From positions 1 through 54,994 of the forward strand of contig NZ_JARKPQ010000283.1 in the NCBI RefSeq assembly GCF_029975155.1: a DNA stretch of 54,994 nt, read 5' to 3'. Positions 29,045 through 39,467 of this stretch are shown here, piece by piece. Under the pieces are notes generated by a model, which was given only the letters and a program-made list of their open reading frames with translations, had not been told where the DNA came from and made no database searches. The translations under genes were made by a program, and so were the position numbers. The first letter of the stretch is position 1. The number at the start of each line of letters is the position of its first letter. The DNA comes from Propionicimonas sp. Its GTDB lineage: Bacteria; Actinomycetota; Actinomycetes; Propionibacteriales; Propionibacteriaceae.

Positions 29045-29344
29045 TTACGCGAAATTGCCCATGAACGGATAGAACACGATGCTGAACAGCACGACGGTGC
29101 CGAGGACCGTCCACCAGCGCCAGGAGACCCGGCCCGTGCGGACGTCCATGCCGGTCGCCACGACCGCCGCGATGACCGTGCCGAGGTTCAGGGCGAGCAT
29201 GAACAACCCAAGCCAGGAGAGGCGCCCGTCCACGTGGATCCAGGAGAGGTAGGCGACCGTGAGGAAGCACGCGGTGAGGCCGAGGAAGCTCAGCAGGATC
29301 GGCACCCACCACGGCGTGGGTGTGGGCGGCTTCCTCTGCTTCAC
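29045..29344 (-). CDS. Small membrane protein of unknown function
   Basis: 99 residues with three probable transmembrane helices (VPILLSFLGLTACFLTVAYL, LGLFMLALNLGTVIAAVVA and WWTVLGTVVLFSIVFYPF) and a short basic, proline-rich N-terminus. I do not recognise the family. It follows purA after 18 bases on the same strand and is probably cotranscribed with it. Confidence 0.7.
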   Translation of the reverse strand: MKQRKPPTPTPWWVPILLSFLGLTACFLTVAYLSWIHVDGRLSWLGLFMLALNLGTVIAAVVATGMDVRTGRVSWRWWTVLGTVVLFSIVFYPFMGNFA

Positions 29345-29362
29345 CGGTCCACCTCGCCGGCG

Positions 29363-30703
<1,341 letters not shown>

Positions 30704-30870
30704 TCACTGTACCGGCTTGCGCTCAGGAGGGCTGGTCGACTCGAAATGCGCAGCAGACGTCGCCCAGACCGCTGAAGTCGCAACAACGGGTTGTCCACAG
30801 GGCAATTCGTGTCACTCGGCGCCTGTGGATGGCTGACCAGTCCGGACTCGGCCTGCCGAAGGTGAAGGGT

Positions 30871-31722
30871 ATGCATCCCACCATCGAGGCCGTGCTGGCC
30901 GAACAGGGCGTGATCACGGTGACCGCCCATCCACGCTTGAAGTCGCGCCTCGTCAGACTGGCCCGCGAGGGAATCCTCGCCAACCCCCTGCCCGGCACGT
31001 ACACCCCCGCCGCCGACAACTCCCACGCGGGGTGGCTGCGAGCCGTGTCCGCCTGGTCTGAGCCGACCGGGGTCCTGCACGGCCGCTCGGCGGCCGCACT
31101 CTGGCTACCAGCCCTCGCCAGCTCTGTGGCATTCCTCGCCCACCCCACCCTGCGGTCGCGACGCGGCGTGGTCGTCTGTCGGCGGCTGGTCCCCCAGGAC
31201 TTCGTGCGGGTCACCTCGGGGATCCGCACGGTCAGTCCTGCCTACGCTGCGGTGGAACTGGCAGCAATCGACGACGGGCGGGCGATCTGCGAGGCCCTGC
31301 GCCTTCGTCTCGCCGACGCAGATGCGTTCACGGTAGCCCTGTCAGCACTGGACGCGACCACAGGCCAGGCGGAGAGGCGCAAGGTGGTGGCGGCTAGTGC
31401 CGACAACCCGTGGTCGTACGCAGAGCTGAGGTTGCACCGCATCCTCCGTGACGCAGGCATCACCGGATGGGTGGCCAATCGACCGATCGAAATCCGTGGC
31501 CGGGTGCTCTGGCCCGACGTCCGCTTCCTCGGGACGAAGCTGGTGATCGAGTTCGAGGGTCGAGAAGTGCACAATGACCCGGCCCACTTCCTCAGTGATC
31601 GGGAGCGGCAGAACCTGTTCGAGTCTGTCGGCTACCACGTGCTCCGCTTCGGCTGGGAGCACCTCGATCAGCCCGACTACGTGGTCGCGACAACGCGGCA
31701 GGCGCTCAGGACCGCGCGCTGA
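30871..31722 (+). CDS. DUF559-type protein with AbiEi-like N-terminal region and PD-(D/E)XK-like C-terminus
   Basis: 283 residues. The C-terminal 110 residues carry a Vsr/DUF559 nuclease-like core: the E of SYAELRLHRIL, the D of LWPDVRFLGTKLVIEFEGRE and the following E.E pattern. The N-terminal part (IEAVLAEQGVITVTAHPR, ARLAREGILANPLPGTY-like) resembles winged-helix AbiEi antitoxin-type regions. Such proteins are common and uncharacterised in actinobacteria; a nuclease role is inferred only from fold. Several starts are possible: ATG 30871 has AGGTGA upstream, and ATG 30829 would add 14 residues. No toxin partner is adjacent. The region 30647-30870 otherwise holds only the purA promoter. Confidence 0.75.
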   Translation: MHPTIEAVLAEQGVITVTAHPRLKSRLVRLAREGILANPLPGTYTPAADNSHAGWLRAVSAWSEPTGVLHGRSAAALWLPALASSVAFLAHPTLRSRRGVVVCRRLVPQDFVRVTSGIRTVSPAYAAVELAAIDDGRAICEALRLRLADADAFTVALSALDATTGQAERRKVVAASADNPWSYAELRLHRILRDAGITGWVANRPIEIRGRVLWPDVRFLGTKLVIEFEGREVHNDPAHFLSDRERQNLFESVGYHVLRFGWEHLDQPDYVVATTRQALRTAR

Positions 31723-31741
31723 CCTCCATGGCGACGCGAAT

Positions 31742-31798
31742 TGCGCAGTAGATGCCCTCACCGCGGGCGCAACGTCCATCTGACGCGTCTACTGCGCA
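31742..31798. repeat. Inverted repeat TGCGCAGTAGA / TCTACTGCGCA
   Basis: Perfect 11-bp arms (31742-31752 and 31788-31798) around a 35-base loop, between the convergent DUF559 gene and fba. It has no T tract; it may assist termination or be a dispersed element. Confidence 0.6.
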
Positions 31799-31818
31799 GA
31801 TCGGTTCGCAACAAGCGA

Positions 31819-31847
31819 AGCGGCGACCCGGAAACCGGGCCGCCGCT
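31819..31847. terminator. Bidirectional terminator after fba
   Basis: AGCGGCG-a-CCCGG, loop AAA, CCGGG-c-CGCCGCT: a 12-bp stem with one mismatch, 14 bases beyond the fba stop and facing the convergent DUF559 gene. Confidence 0.7.
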
Positions 31848-31860
31848 CGTGATCAGAACG

Positions 31861-32883
<1,023 letters not shown>

Positions 32884-33021
32884 TCGGTTAGGCCTTCCTC
32901 AGGTGACTGCGCCCGCGACGTCGCGGTCGCCAGGCAGAACGGTCCCAGTCTCTCAAATGTCCGCAGGGCTTGCCCAAAGCGGGCGCAGATTGGACGGCGT
33001 CCGTGGACAGCCCGGTATGTG

Positions 33022-33537
33022 TCAGTCGAGCCGGGACAGGTCCAGCCATGCGCGACCGGACGACAGCACGCGGACGGCCGTGTCCAGGGTCGCCGGCATC
33101 GTGTCGGTGTAGTCGAGCGGGACGCGGCTCGCCGAACGGTCCCGGCCCGTGGCCACCAGCAGCGCGGACGCACCCAGCGTGCCCGGACGGACGATCACCG
33201 ACCCCACCTCCGGCCACGGAAGCCAGCGTTGCCCGACCAGCATGCCGTCCCGGTTGAGGCCGATCGCCAGACCGTCGCCGGCGAGCGTCGCGTCTCGGCG
33301 CGCCCGCAGCAGCTGCAGCACGCTGAACCCCGCCGTGCCCAGGCCCGACACCGCCGAGACCCCGAGGATCCAGGGCGCCCACTCCCCGAACTGCTCCGGC
33401 CACAGCCACCAGGCGCCGCCGACGAGGGCGAGGCTGAGCACGGTGGACCCGATGCGCCACAACAGCCCGTTACGGGCGCGCGCAACCTGCGCCGTCGCCA
33501 TCCCCGGCCGGTAGTACACGCCGTACTCGTCGCTCAT
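33022..33537 (-). CDS. Membrane protein with PH-like domain
   Basis: 171 residues: two adjacent transmembrane helices (about residues 30-70) followed by a compact beta-rich domain (DGLAIGLNRDGMLVGQRWLPW, then EVGSVIVRPGTLGASALLVA), the layout of small actinobacterial PH-domain (DUF2581/PH_6-type) proteins of unknown role. The ATG at 33537 is chosen because TAGGAT lies 7 bases upstream. The frame continues upstream only through a family A palindrome. Confidence 0.65.
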   Translation of the reverse strand: MSDEYGVYYRPGMATAQVARARNGLLWRIGSTVLSLALVGGAWWLWPEQFGEWAPWILGVSAVSGLGTAGFSVLQLLRARRDATLAGDGLAIGLNRDGMLVGQRWLPWPEVGSVIVRPGTLGASALLVATGRDRSASRVPLDYTDTMPATLDTAVRVLSSGRAWLDLSRLD

Positions 33538-33544
33538 CGCCGCC

Positions 33545-33550
33545 ATCCTA
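33545..33550 (-). promoter_or_regulatory. Leaderless -10 box TAGGAT
   Basis: TAGGAT on the minus strand, 7 bases before ATG 33537. No Shine-Dalgarno. Confidence 0.55.
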
Positions 33551-33565
33551 AGCGTGGCGGGAAAC

Positions 33566-33624
33566 GGGGACAGGTCCCATTCCCGTTCACCCGGACCGGG
33601 TGAACGGGAATGGGACCTGTCCCC
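33566..33624. repeat. Family A palindrome, perfect 29-bp arms
   Basis: Arms 33566-33594 and 33596-33624 (starting GGGGACAGGTCCCATTCCCG) are perfect reverse complements around one base. The minus-strand methyltransferase gene ends inside it (stop 33589-33587), so the palindrome encodes its last eleven residues. It lies before the PH-domain gene on the same strand. Confidence 0.92.
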
Positions 33625-34261
33625 GATTGGCGGGGGGCCACTGCAGGGACCAGTGGTACATCGCGATGGCTGCGGCGGCGCCGGCGTTGAGCGAGCGGGT
33701 CGAACCGTGCTGGCTGATCGCCACCACGCGCTCGCAGCCGGCGGCCAGTTCACCGGTGAGACCGGGGCCCTCCGAGCCGAACACCAGGCAGCACCGCTCG
33801 GGCAGCGCCTGGGTCTCCAGGGGCACCGAGCCGGGAATGTTGTCCACGCCGACCGGGGTCACGCCGTGCTCGGCCAGCCAGGCGAGCAGCGCCGCCGCGT
33901 CCGGGTGGTGGTGGACGTGGAGATACCGGTCGGTGACCATGGCGCCGCGGCGGTTCCAGCGGCGGCGGCCGACGATGTGGACGCCGGCCACGTTGAACGC
34001 GTTGGCCGTGCGCACGATCGAGCCGATGTTGAAGTCGTGCTCCCAGTTCTGGATCGCGACGTGCAGCGGCGCCCGCCGGGTGTCGAGGTCGGCGACGATC
34101 GCCTCGACCGTCCAGTACCGGTAGACGTCGGCGACGTTGCGCCGATCGCCGTCGGCCAGCAGCGTCCGGTCGTAGCGCGGGTCGTCGGGCCAGGGCTGGG
34201 GGTGGGGTCCGACGCCGGGAGAGCTCACAGCCGCCACCTCGTCATCGCTCAGGGTGGCCAT
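33587..34261 (-). CDS. TrmH/SpoU-family RNA 2'-O-methyltransferase
   Basis: 224 residues of SPOUT methyltransferase. Motif 1 NIGSIVRTANAFNVAGVHIV, motif 2 LVFGSEGPGL and motif 3 STRSLNAGAAAAIAMY form the SAM-binding trefoil knot. It should methylate a ribose 2'-OH in tRNA or rRNA; the target is unknown. ATG 34261 is chosen because a TACCGT box lies 7 bases upstream. The final residues (GQVPFPFTRSG) are encoded by a family A palindrome and are not part of the fold. It is divergent from the dedA-like gene with overlapping -10 boxes. Confidence 0.88.
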   Translation of the reverse strand: MATLSDDEVAAVSSPGVGPHPQPWPDDPRYDRTLLADGDRRNVADVYRYWTVEAIVADLDTRRAPLHVAIQNWEHDFNIGSIVRTANAFNVAGVHIVGRRRWNRRGAMVTDRYLHVHHHPDAAALLAWLAEHGVTPVGVDNIPGSVPLETQALPERCCLVFGSEGPGLTGELAAGCERVVAISQHGSTRSLNAGAAAAIAMYHWSLQWPPANRGQVPFPFTRSG

Positions 34262-34268
34262 GGCGCTC

Positions 34269-34278
34269 ACGGTACCCT
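34269..34278. promoter_or_regulatory. Two divergent leaderless -10 boxes sharing a TA step
   Basis: On the minus strand TACCGT (34274-34269) is 7 bases before the methyltransferase ATG. On the plus strand TACCCT (34273-34278) is 8 bases before the dedA-like ATG at 34287. The hexamers overlap at 34273-34274, so both promoters cannot be occupied at once. Confidence 0.55.
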
Positions 34279-34286
34279 GAGTCATC

Positions 34287-34997
34287 ATGAACCTGTTGCC
34301 ACAGCTGGCTCTCGTACCCCTGTTGCTGCCGGATTGGCTCGACCCCGAATTCCTGCTGCGCGCGCTGGGCAACTGGGCACTGTGGGGCGCGGCCTTCATC
34401 GTCTTCATCGAATGCGCGATCTTCCCGGTGCTGCCCGGCGACTCGCTGCTGTTCACGGTCGGGATGTTCATCTCGCAGGAGCCGCCGATCATCCAGTTCG
34501 AGGGCTTGTCGCAGCCGACGACTCTCCTGGTCGCCATCGTGGTACTGGTCATCGCAGCCGTCTTGGGCAACGTGGTCGGCTACTGGGTGGGCAAGACCGT
34601 TTCGCCGTGGCTGTTCAAGCCGCGACCCGGCTGGATCGGACGCGTCTTCTCACCCAGACACCTCGCCCAGACCCACGACTTCTTCGAGCGCTACGGCTCC
34701 AAGGCACTGGTGCTCGGCCGCTTCGTGCCGTTCGTGCGCACCTTCGTCACGATGGTGGCTGGCGCCGCCGGCATGAGCTTCCGGACCTTCATCACCTGGA
34801 CGGGCATCGGTGCGGTGGTGTGGGCGGCAGGCGTCACTCTGCTGGGCTATTTCCTTGGCCGGATCGACTTCATCGCCCACAACATCGATGCGGTGCTGGT
34901 GGCGATCGTGCTGGTTTCGGTGATCCCTATGGTGGTGGAGGCCTGGCTGCACCGACGTCGTGAGCGCGCGGCCGCGGCGGAAAGCGTCGAATCCTGA
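34287..34997 (+). CDS. DedA-family membrane protein
   Basis: 236 residues with the DedA/SNARE-associated layout: an N-terminal helix, the conserved acidic region VFIECAIFPVLPGDSLLFTVG, and GRFVPFVRTFVTMVAGAAGMS with the family arginines, then two C-terminal helices and a charged tail. DedA proteins are proposed lipid scramblases or flippases dependent on the proton motive force; the substrate here is unknown. The ATG follows a -10 box by 8 bases. The Sir2 gene starts 3 bases after the stop, so they probably form an operon. Confidence 0.9.
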   Translation: MNLLPQLALVPLLLPDWLDPEFLLRALGNWALWGAAFIVFIECAIFPVLPGDSLLFTVGMFISQEPPIIQFEGLSQPTTLLVAIVVLVIAAVLGNVVGYWVGKTVSPWLFKPRPGWIGRVFSPRHLAQTHDFFERYGSKALVLGRFVPFVRTFVTMVAGAAGMSFRTFITWTGIGAVVWAAGVTLLGYFLGRIDFIAHNIDAVLVAIVLVSVIPMVVEAWLHRRRERAAAAESVES

Positions 34998-34999
34998 GC

Positions 35000-35896
35000 G
35001 TGCGCCGGGCGACGATCGGCTGGGTGCCCGGAACGCCGGACACCCGTCCGCCTGCCGGCCAGACCGAGCTGGACGCCGCCGTCGAGACCCTGGCCGGACG
35101 ACGGGTCGTCGCCCTCACCGGTGCCGGATTCTCCACCGATTCCGGCCTGCCGGACTACCGCGGGCCGGACGCCAGGCAGCGGCACCCGATGACGTACGAC
35201 CAGTTCGCCGGCAGCGCCGACTACCGGCGGCACTATTGGGCGCGGAACCACCTCGGCTGGCACCACATGCGGCGCAGCGAGCCCAACGACGGCCACTACG
35301 CGCTGGCCCGGATGGAGGCCGCCGGCACGGTGAGCGGCGTGATCACCCAGAACGTGGACCGGCTGCACCAGCGGGCGGGCTCGCGGCGGGTCGTCGACCT
35401 GCACGGCCACTACGACCTGATCCGCTGCCTGGCCTGCGGCTGGACATGCACCCGCACCGAACTGGACGCGCGCCTCTCCGCGCTGAACCCGGGCTTCCTG
35501 GAGCAGGTGCGCGAACTCGGTGACATCGAGGTGGCCCCGGACGCCGACGTGGTGCTGGCGGAGACCGAGGGCTTCGTCGTGGCCGACTGCCCGGCCTGCG
35601 GCGGCATCCTGAAGCCCGACATCGTGTTCTTCGGCGAATCCGTGCCCGTCGACCGGGTGCGCGCGGCCTACGACCTGGTGGACGCGGCCGGCGCGCTGCT
35701 GGTGGCGGGCACCTCGCTGGCGGTGATGTCCGGGCTGAGGTTCGTCCGGCACGCGTCCGGCATCGGGCTGCCCATCGTCCTGGTCAACCGCGGCCTGACC
35801 AGGGGCGACGACCTCGCGTCCGTCCGCCTGAACGCGGGGACGAGCGAGACCCTCACCTACCTGGAACAGAAGCTCCCGACCACCAATGCTGGCTGA
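35000..35896 (+). CDS. Sir2-family NAD-dependent protein deacylase
   Basis: 298 residues. The NAD-binding [18 protein letters not shown], catalytic [12 protein letters not shown] with active-site His in DLHGHYD, a Cys4 zinc site (CLACGWTC and CPACGG), and VFFGESVP and [10 protein letters not shown] are all visible, so the enzyme should be active. The unusually long segment between the zinc Cys pairs ([15 protein letters not shown]) is seen in the subgroup typical of proteobacteria and actinobacteria. GTG 35000 lies 3 bases after the dedA-like stop. Confidence 0.93.
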   Translation: MRRATIGWVPGTPDTRPPAGQTELDAAVETLAGRRVVALTGAGFSTDSGLPDYRGPDARQRHPMTYDQFAGSADYRRHYWARNHLGWHHMRRSEPNDGHYALARMEAAGTVSGVITQNVDRLHQRAGSRRVVDLHGHYDLIRCLACGWTCTRTELDARLSALNPGFLEQVRELGDIEVAPDADVVLAETEGFVVADCPACGGILKPDIVFFGESVPVDRVRAAYDLVDAAGALLVAGTSLAVMSGLRFVRHASGIGLPIVLVNRGLTRGDDLASVRLNAGTSETLTYLEQKLPTTNAG

Positions 35897-35919
35897 GCCT
35901 GACGAAGCCCGAAGCTCAG
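35893..35919. terminator. Weak convergent hairpin CTGAGC/GCTCAG
   Basis: A 6-bp stem with a 15-base loop at the Sir2 stop, between convergent sir2 and lemA genes. It has no T tract and could simply be part of a dispersed repeat. Confidence 0.3.
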
Positions 35920-35932
35920 GGGCCGCTGACCC

Positions 35933-36733
35933 CTATTGCTGCTGCGGCGGCTGCTGGTAGGTCGGCGGCTGCGGCTGGGCCTGCTGCGGCGGGGCGTAGG
36001 TGGGCGGCGGCGGAGTGGTGAACTCACCCGGTGCCGGTGCGGCGGGGTTCGCCTGCGGATAGGCCTGCGGGTTCGGCAGCGCGGACGGCTGCGACCCTGC
36101 GGCAAGCTGGTCGTTGGTCGGCTCGGCGGTGCGTCCCTCGGGCCGGTCGCTGATCTCGCCGAAGTCGACCTTCGGTGCCTGCCGCATGGCCGGCTCGTTG
36201 ACCTCGAAGTAGGTGGCCTTCTCGAACTTGAACATGCCCGCGAGCACGTTGGACGGGAACGACTCGACCTGGGTGTTGTAGTTGCGCACGTTGGCGTTGT
36301 AGAAGCGCCGGCCAGCGGCGATCCGGTCCTCGGTCGCGGTCAACTCGCGCTGCAGTTCGAGGAAGTTCACGTTGCTCTTCAGCTCGGGGTAGGCCTCGAC
36401 GCTCACCAGCAGCTGGCGGACCGCGCCGGAGAGCTGCTCCTCCACCTGGGCACGTTCCTCGGTGACCGCGCCTCCGCCGGCCTGGGCGAGCGCAGCGGCC
36501 TGGTTGCGCAGCCGGGTGACGCCCTCGAGCGTGTTCCGCTCGTGCGCGGCGTAGGCACGCACGGTCTCGACAAGGTTCGGGATGAGGTCGTAGCGCCGGT
36601 TGAGTTCGACGTCGATCTGCCGCCAGGACTCCTGGATCAGGTTCCGGGAGCGGACGAAGCCGTTGTACAGCGCCACGGCGTAGAGGGCCAGGCCGACCAC
36701 GACGATCAGCAGGATGATGAGGAAGATCTCCAC
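35933..36733 (-). CDS. LemA-family protein with proline/glutamine-rich tail
   Basis: 266 residues: one N-terminal membrane helix (IFLIILLIVVVGLALYAVAL) followed by the LemA helical domain (SWRQIDVELNRRYDLIPNLV, then ETVRAYAAHE, YNANVRNYNTQVESFPSNV). The last 70 residues are low complexity, rich in P, Q and A, ending in a run of Q. LemA proteins are of unknown function and are often linked to envelope proteases; no such partner is adjacent. The GTG start at 36733 has GGAG 6 bases upstream and gives the family-typical N-terminus; the frame upstream is repeat DNA. Confidence 0.88.
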   Translation of the reverse strand: MEIFLIILLIVVVGLALYAVALYNGFVRSRNLIQESWRQIDVELNRRYDLIPNLVETVRAYAAHERNTLEGVTRLRNQAAALAQAGGGAVTEERAQVEEQLSGAVRQLLVSVEAYPELKSNVNFLELQRELTATEDRIAAGRRFYNANVRNYNTQVESFPSNVLAGMFKFEKATYFEVNEPAMRQAPKVDFGEISDRPEGRTAEPTNDQLAAGSQPSALPNPQAYPQANPAAPAPGEFTTPPPPTYAPPQQAQPQPPTYQQPPQQQ

Positions 36734-37214
36734 GGTTTCTCCAATCCGGCGAGCGGTTGGCCCCAGCCTAGTGAGGCAGTCTGACGCTGTCTCTCCCCCA
36801 CCCCCTTGCGGAGGTAGGAACGAGCCGCCGTCTCCCCACACCCTCGCGGAGACCCGCCAGAACGGGCGACCGCCTCCCCACCCTCGCAGAGACCCAGAAC
36901 GAGCGACCTCCCCCGCTCCCTGAGGAGATCCGCGAGGAACGAGCGGATCGTCACGAAGGGCCGTCCGGGCGCCCTTCGTGACAGGCTGCCTCGTTCCTCG
37001 GCAGCCTTCGTCGGCCTGGATGCACCGATCGGGCACGTCTCGACAAGCTCGACGAACGGTTTCGGTGGGGCAGGGCTCAGGGAGCGGGTAGCCGAACCGG
37101 GCGTTCCTCGGCAGCCTTCGTCGGCCTGGATCCACCGATCGGGCACGTCTCGACAAGCTCGACGAACGGTCCGGTGGGGCAGGGCTCAGAGACTCAGGGG
37201 GCGGGTTGGCCGGG
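36734..37214. repeat. Repeat-filled spacer with an 88-bp direct repeat
   Basis: No gene is seen here. A family C module (CCGCTCCCTGAGGAG near 36912 to GTCACGAAGGGC near 36950) is followed by its inverted CCCTTCGTGAC. Then come two direct copies of an 88-base unit (36992-37080 and 37102-37189) with very few differences, each ending in GTCTCGACAAGCTCGACGAA and CGGTGGGGCAGGGCTCAG. Short GGAGACCC-type repeats fill 36790-36900. Confidence 0.85.
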
Positions 37215-37757
37215 TTATTCCAGGCCGAGGTCCTCCAGGCCGAAGGCGTAGCGGTAGGGCACGCCCGCAGCTTCGATCCGCTCCCTCGCGCCGGTGTCGC
37301 GGTCGACGATCACCGCGACGCCGACCACCTCTCCCCCGGCCTCGCGGACGGCGTTCACGGCGGCCATCACCGATCCGCCGGTGGTGGAGGTGTCCTCGAC
37401 CACCAGGCAGCGGCGCCCGGCCACGTCCGTCCCCTCGATCCGGCGCTGCAGGCCGTGGGCCTTGGCCTCCTTGCGGACGACGAAGGTGTCCAGCCGTCCC
37501 CCGGTGTGCGCGGCGTGGTGCAGCATGGCGACGGCGACGGGGTCCGCGCCGAGGGTGAGGCCGCCGGCCGCGTCGAACTCCCAGTCGGCCACCAGAGCGG
37601 TCATCACCTCGCCGACCAGCGGCGCCGCGACGCCGTCGAGGGTCACCCGGCGCAGGTCCACGTAGTAGTTGGCCTCCTTGCCCGAGGCGAGGGTGACCCG
37701 GCCGCGCACCACGGCGAGGTCGGTGATCTGTTCGATGAGGTCTTCGCGCGCTGCCAT
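37215..37757 (-). CDS. pyrE: Orotate phosphoribosyltransferase
   Basis: 180 residues; forms OMP from orotate and PRPP in pyrimidine synthesis. The type I PRTase PRPP-binding motif CLVVEDTSTTGGSVMAAV and ASGKEANYYVDLRRVTL are present, with KEAKAHG as the flexible catalytic loop. ATG 37757 has TACCGT 6 bases upstream and no Shine-Dalgarno. It lies just downstream of the spermidine-synthase-like gene on the same strand but has its own promoter. Confidence 0.94.
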   Translation of the reverse strand: MAAREDLIEQITDLAVVRGRVTLASGKEANYYVDLRRVTLDGVAAPLVGEVMTALVADWEFDAAGGLTLGADPVAVAMLHHAAHTGGRLDTFVVRKEAKAHGLQRRIEGTDVAGRRCLVVEDTSTTGGSVMAAVNAVREAGGEVVGVAVIVDRDTGARERIEAAGVPYRYAFGLEDLGLE

Positions 37758-37763
37758 GGCAGA

Positions 37764-37769
37764 ACGGTA
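37764..37769 (-). promoter_or_regulatory. Leaderless -10 box TACCGT for pyrE
   Basis: TACCGT on the minus strand, 6 bases before ATG 37757. Confidence 0.6.
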
Positions 37770-37773
37770 GCGG

Positions 37774-38583
37774 TCAGGAGTACCAGCCGCGGCTCCACGG
37801 CGGGGGCGGGGACGGCTCGGCGTCCGCCTCGGTGAACGGGACGGCACCGCCCACCCAGCGGTCGAGGTCCACGCCGGTGACCAGCCGGTACGGGAAGGGC
37901 GCGCGGGCGATCCGCCGTTCGAAGCCGGCCAGGGGCAGGTCGGCGCCCGCGACCGCGACGAGGTTGCCGAACCGGCGTCCCTTCCAGACCGGCACCTCGG
38001 CGCTGACCGCGACCTGCGCGAACGTCGCGACGAGCCCGGCAACGCAGCGCCGGGACCAGGCGAACGGGCCGGAGTCGGTGAGGTTCATCACCAGCAGGCC
38101 GCCGGTCCGCAACACGCGGCGCAGGTCGGCGAAGAACTCGGTGGTGGCCAGTTCCGCGGGCACACTGGCGCCGGCGAAGGCGTCCAGGATCACCGTGTCC
38201 GTACAGGCGGACGGCAGCTGGGCAACGCCCGTCCGGCCGTCCACGGGGCGCACCTTGATCCCGCTGTGCCGTGGCAGCGGCAGCTGGGCGCGCACCTGCT
38301 CGGTGAGCGCCTCGTCCGGCTCCAGCACCACCTGTGCCGTGTGCGGACGGCGGGCCTCCACGAAGCGCGGCAGGGTGAGCCCACCGCCGCCGATGTGGAT
38401 CACCCGCACCCGTTCGCTCACCGGGCGGCGCAGGATCGTCTCGTCCAGCACCTCCGCGATGCGCTGCACGTACTCGAACTCCAGCCGCAGCGGATCCTGG
38501 GGGTCCACCCACGACTGCTCGGTGCGCCCGTTGCGGACGACGAACCCCCCGCGGCTGATGTGGTCGGGGACGATCTCGCTCAT
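37774..38583 (-). CDS. Spermidine-synthase-like methyltransferase-fold protein
   Basis: 269 residues. VIHIGGGGLTLPRFVEARRP is the nucleotide-binding loop, VVLEPDEALTEQVRA the acidic strand, and VILDAFAGASVPAELAT the catalytic-site Asp region, as in spermidine synthase family proteins without the N-terminal beta domain. In actinobacteria most such proteins have no proven polyamine role, so the substrate is open. ATG 38583 follows GGGGGAG at 6 bases. It ends 17 bases before pyrE. Confidence 0.8.
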   Translation of the reverse strand: MSEIVPDHISRGGFVVRNGRTEQSWVDPQDPLRLEFEYVQRIAEVLDETILRRPVSERVRVIHIGGGGLTLPRFVEARRPHTAQVVLEPDEALTEQVRAQLPLPRHSGIKVRPVDGRTGVAQLPSACTDTVILDAFAGASVPAELATTEFFADLRRVLRTGGLLVMNLTDSGPFAWSRRCVAGLVATFAQVAVSAEVPVWKGRRFGNLVAVAGADLPLAGFERRIARAPFPYRLVTGVDLDRWVGGAVPFTEADAEPSPPPPWSRGWYS

Positions 38584-38608
38584 CCGCTCCCCCTTCAGCC
38601 GACCCGCC

Positions 38609-38688
38609 CTGAATCGATCTGCACACCAGAATGCCCGCAGCAGCGCAAACCCGCCCGCAGCGACCGTCTGGCGCGCAGATCGATTCAG
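38609..38688. repeat. Long hairpin overlapping the drrB-like stop codon
   Basis: Arms of 22 bases (CTGAATCGATCTGC... at 38609-38630 and 38667-38688) pair with two mismatches around a 36-base loop. The right arm includes the stop codon of the ABC permease gene. There is no T tract; it may still act as terminator or RNA-stabilising hairpin. Confidence 0.65.
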
Positions 38689-39467
38689 TTGCTCCTGCGG
38701 ATCGCCCGGATCCCCAGCCACAGTCCGAGGGCGGCGAGCAGCAGCGCGGAGACCCAGCCCCACAGCACGACCGTATTGCCGTAGTCGCCGGCGAACAGCG
38801 CCCGCTCGGCCTGCACCACCCAGTTCACCGGGTTGACCGCTGCCGCCGCCCGCATCCAGCCGGGCCCGTAGTCCAGCGGCAGCAACATGCCGGACAGGAT
38901 CATCAGCGGGAAGATCAGGGTCTGCTGGACTCCCCAGAACAGCCACTCGCGCTCCTTGGTGGCGAGCGCCAGCGTGTACGACAGCGAGCCGAGTCCCACC
39001 CCGAAGACCGCCAGCAGCGCGAGGCCGACGACCATGCCCACACCGTGCACGGCGAACCCGAACGGCCAGGCGATCACGGTGATCAGCAGCGACTGGACGA
39101 TGATCGGCGCGATCTCCTTCAGCGCCCGGCCCACGAGCAGGGACGACCGGGCGATCGGCGCGACCAGGGTGCGCTCGTGAGAGCCGGTCATCATCTCGTA
39201 CTGCAGGTTCGAGCCGGTGGCGCCGGTGCCGAACAGCACGATCATCACCAGGACGCCGGGCACGAACCACTGCAGCGTCTCGCCGATCGGCGCCCCGGAC
39301 TGGCCGACGAGCAGCGGCGCGAACAGGCCGAGGAAGACCAGCGGCTGCACCAGCGAGAAGATCAGCGAGAACGGATCGCGCACCACGGGCCTGAGCTCGC
39401 GCGTCAGCACGTGCCAGGTGTCCCGGGCCGGATTCGGACGGACGGCGGTGTCGGACGGAACGGTCAT
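38685..39467 (-). CDS. ABC-2 type transporter permease, DrrB-like
   Basis: 260 residues with six probable transmembrane helices and the ABC-2 layout of daunorubicin-resistance permeases (LTRELRPVVRDPFSLIFSLV, LVFLGLFAPLL, then LIFPLMILSGMLLPLDYGPG). It should form an exporter with the overlapping ATPase gene (ATGA, 39464-39467). The exported compound is unknown. Confidence 0.88.
   Translation of the reverse strand: MTVPSDTAVRPNPARDTWHVLTRELRPVVRDPFSLIFSLVQPLVFLGLFAPLLVGQSGAPIGETLQWFVPGVLVMIVLFGTGATGSNLQYEMMTGSHERTLVAPIARSSLLVGRALKEIAPIIVQSLLITVIAWPFGFAVHGVGMVVGLALLAVFGVGLGSLSYTLALATKEREWLFWGVQQTLIFPLMILSGMLLPLDYGPGWMRAAAAVNPVNWVVQAERALFAGDYGNTVVLWGWVSALLLAALGLWLGIRAIRRSN

Noticed and set aside
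34262..34570. N-terminal extension of the TrmH-type methyltransferase from 34570
   Set aside because: It lies on the antisense of the dedA-like gene, encodes nothing conserved, and a good -10 box sits just before ATG 34261.
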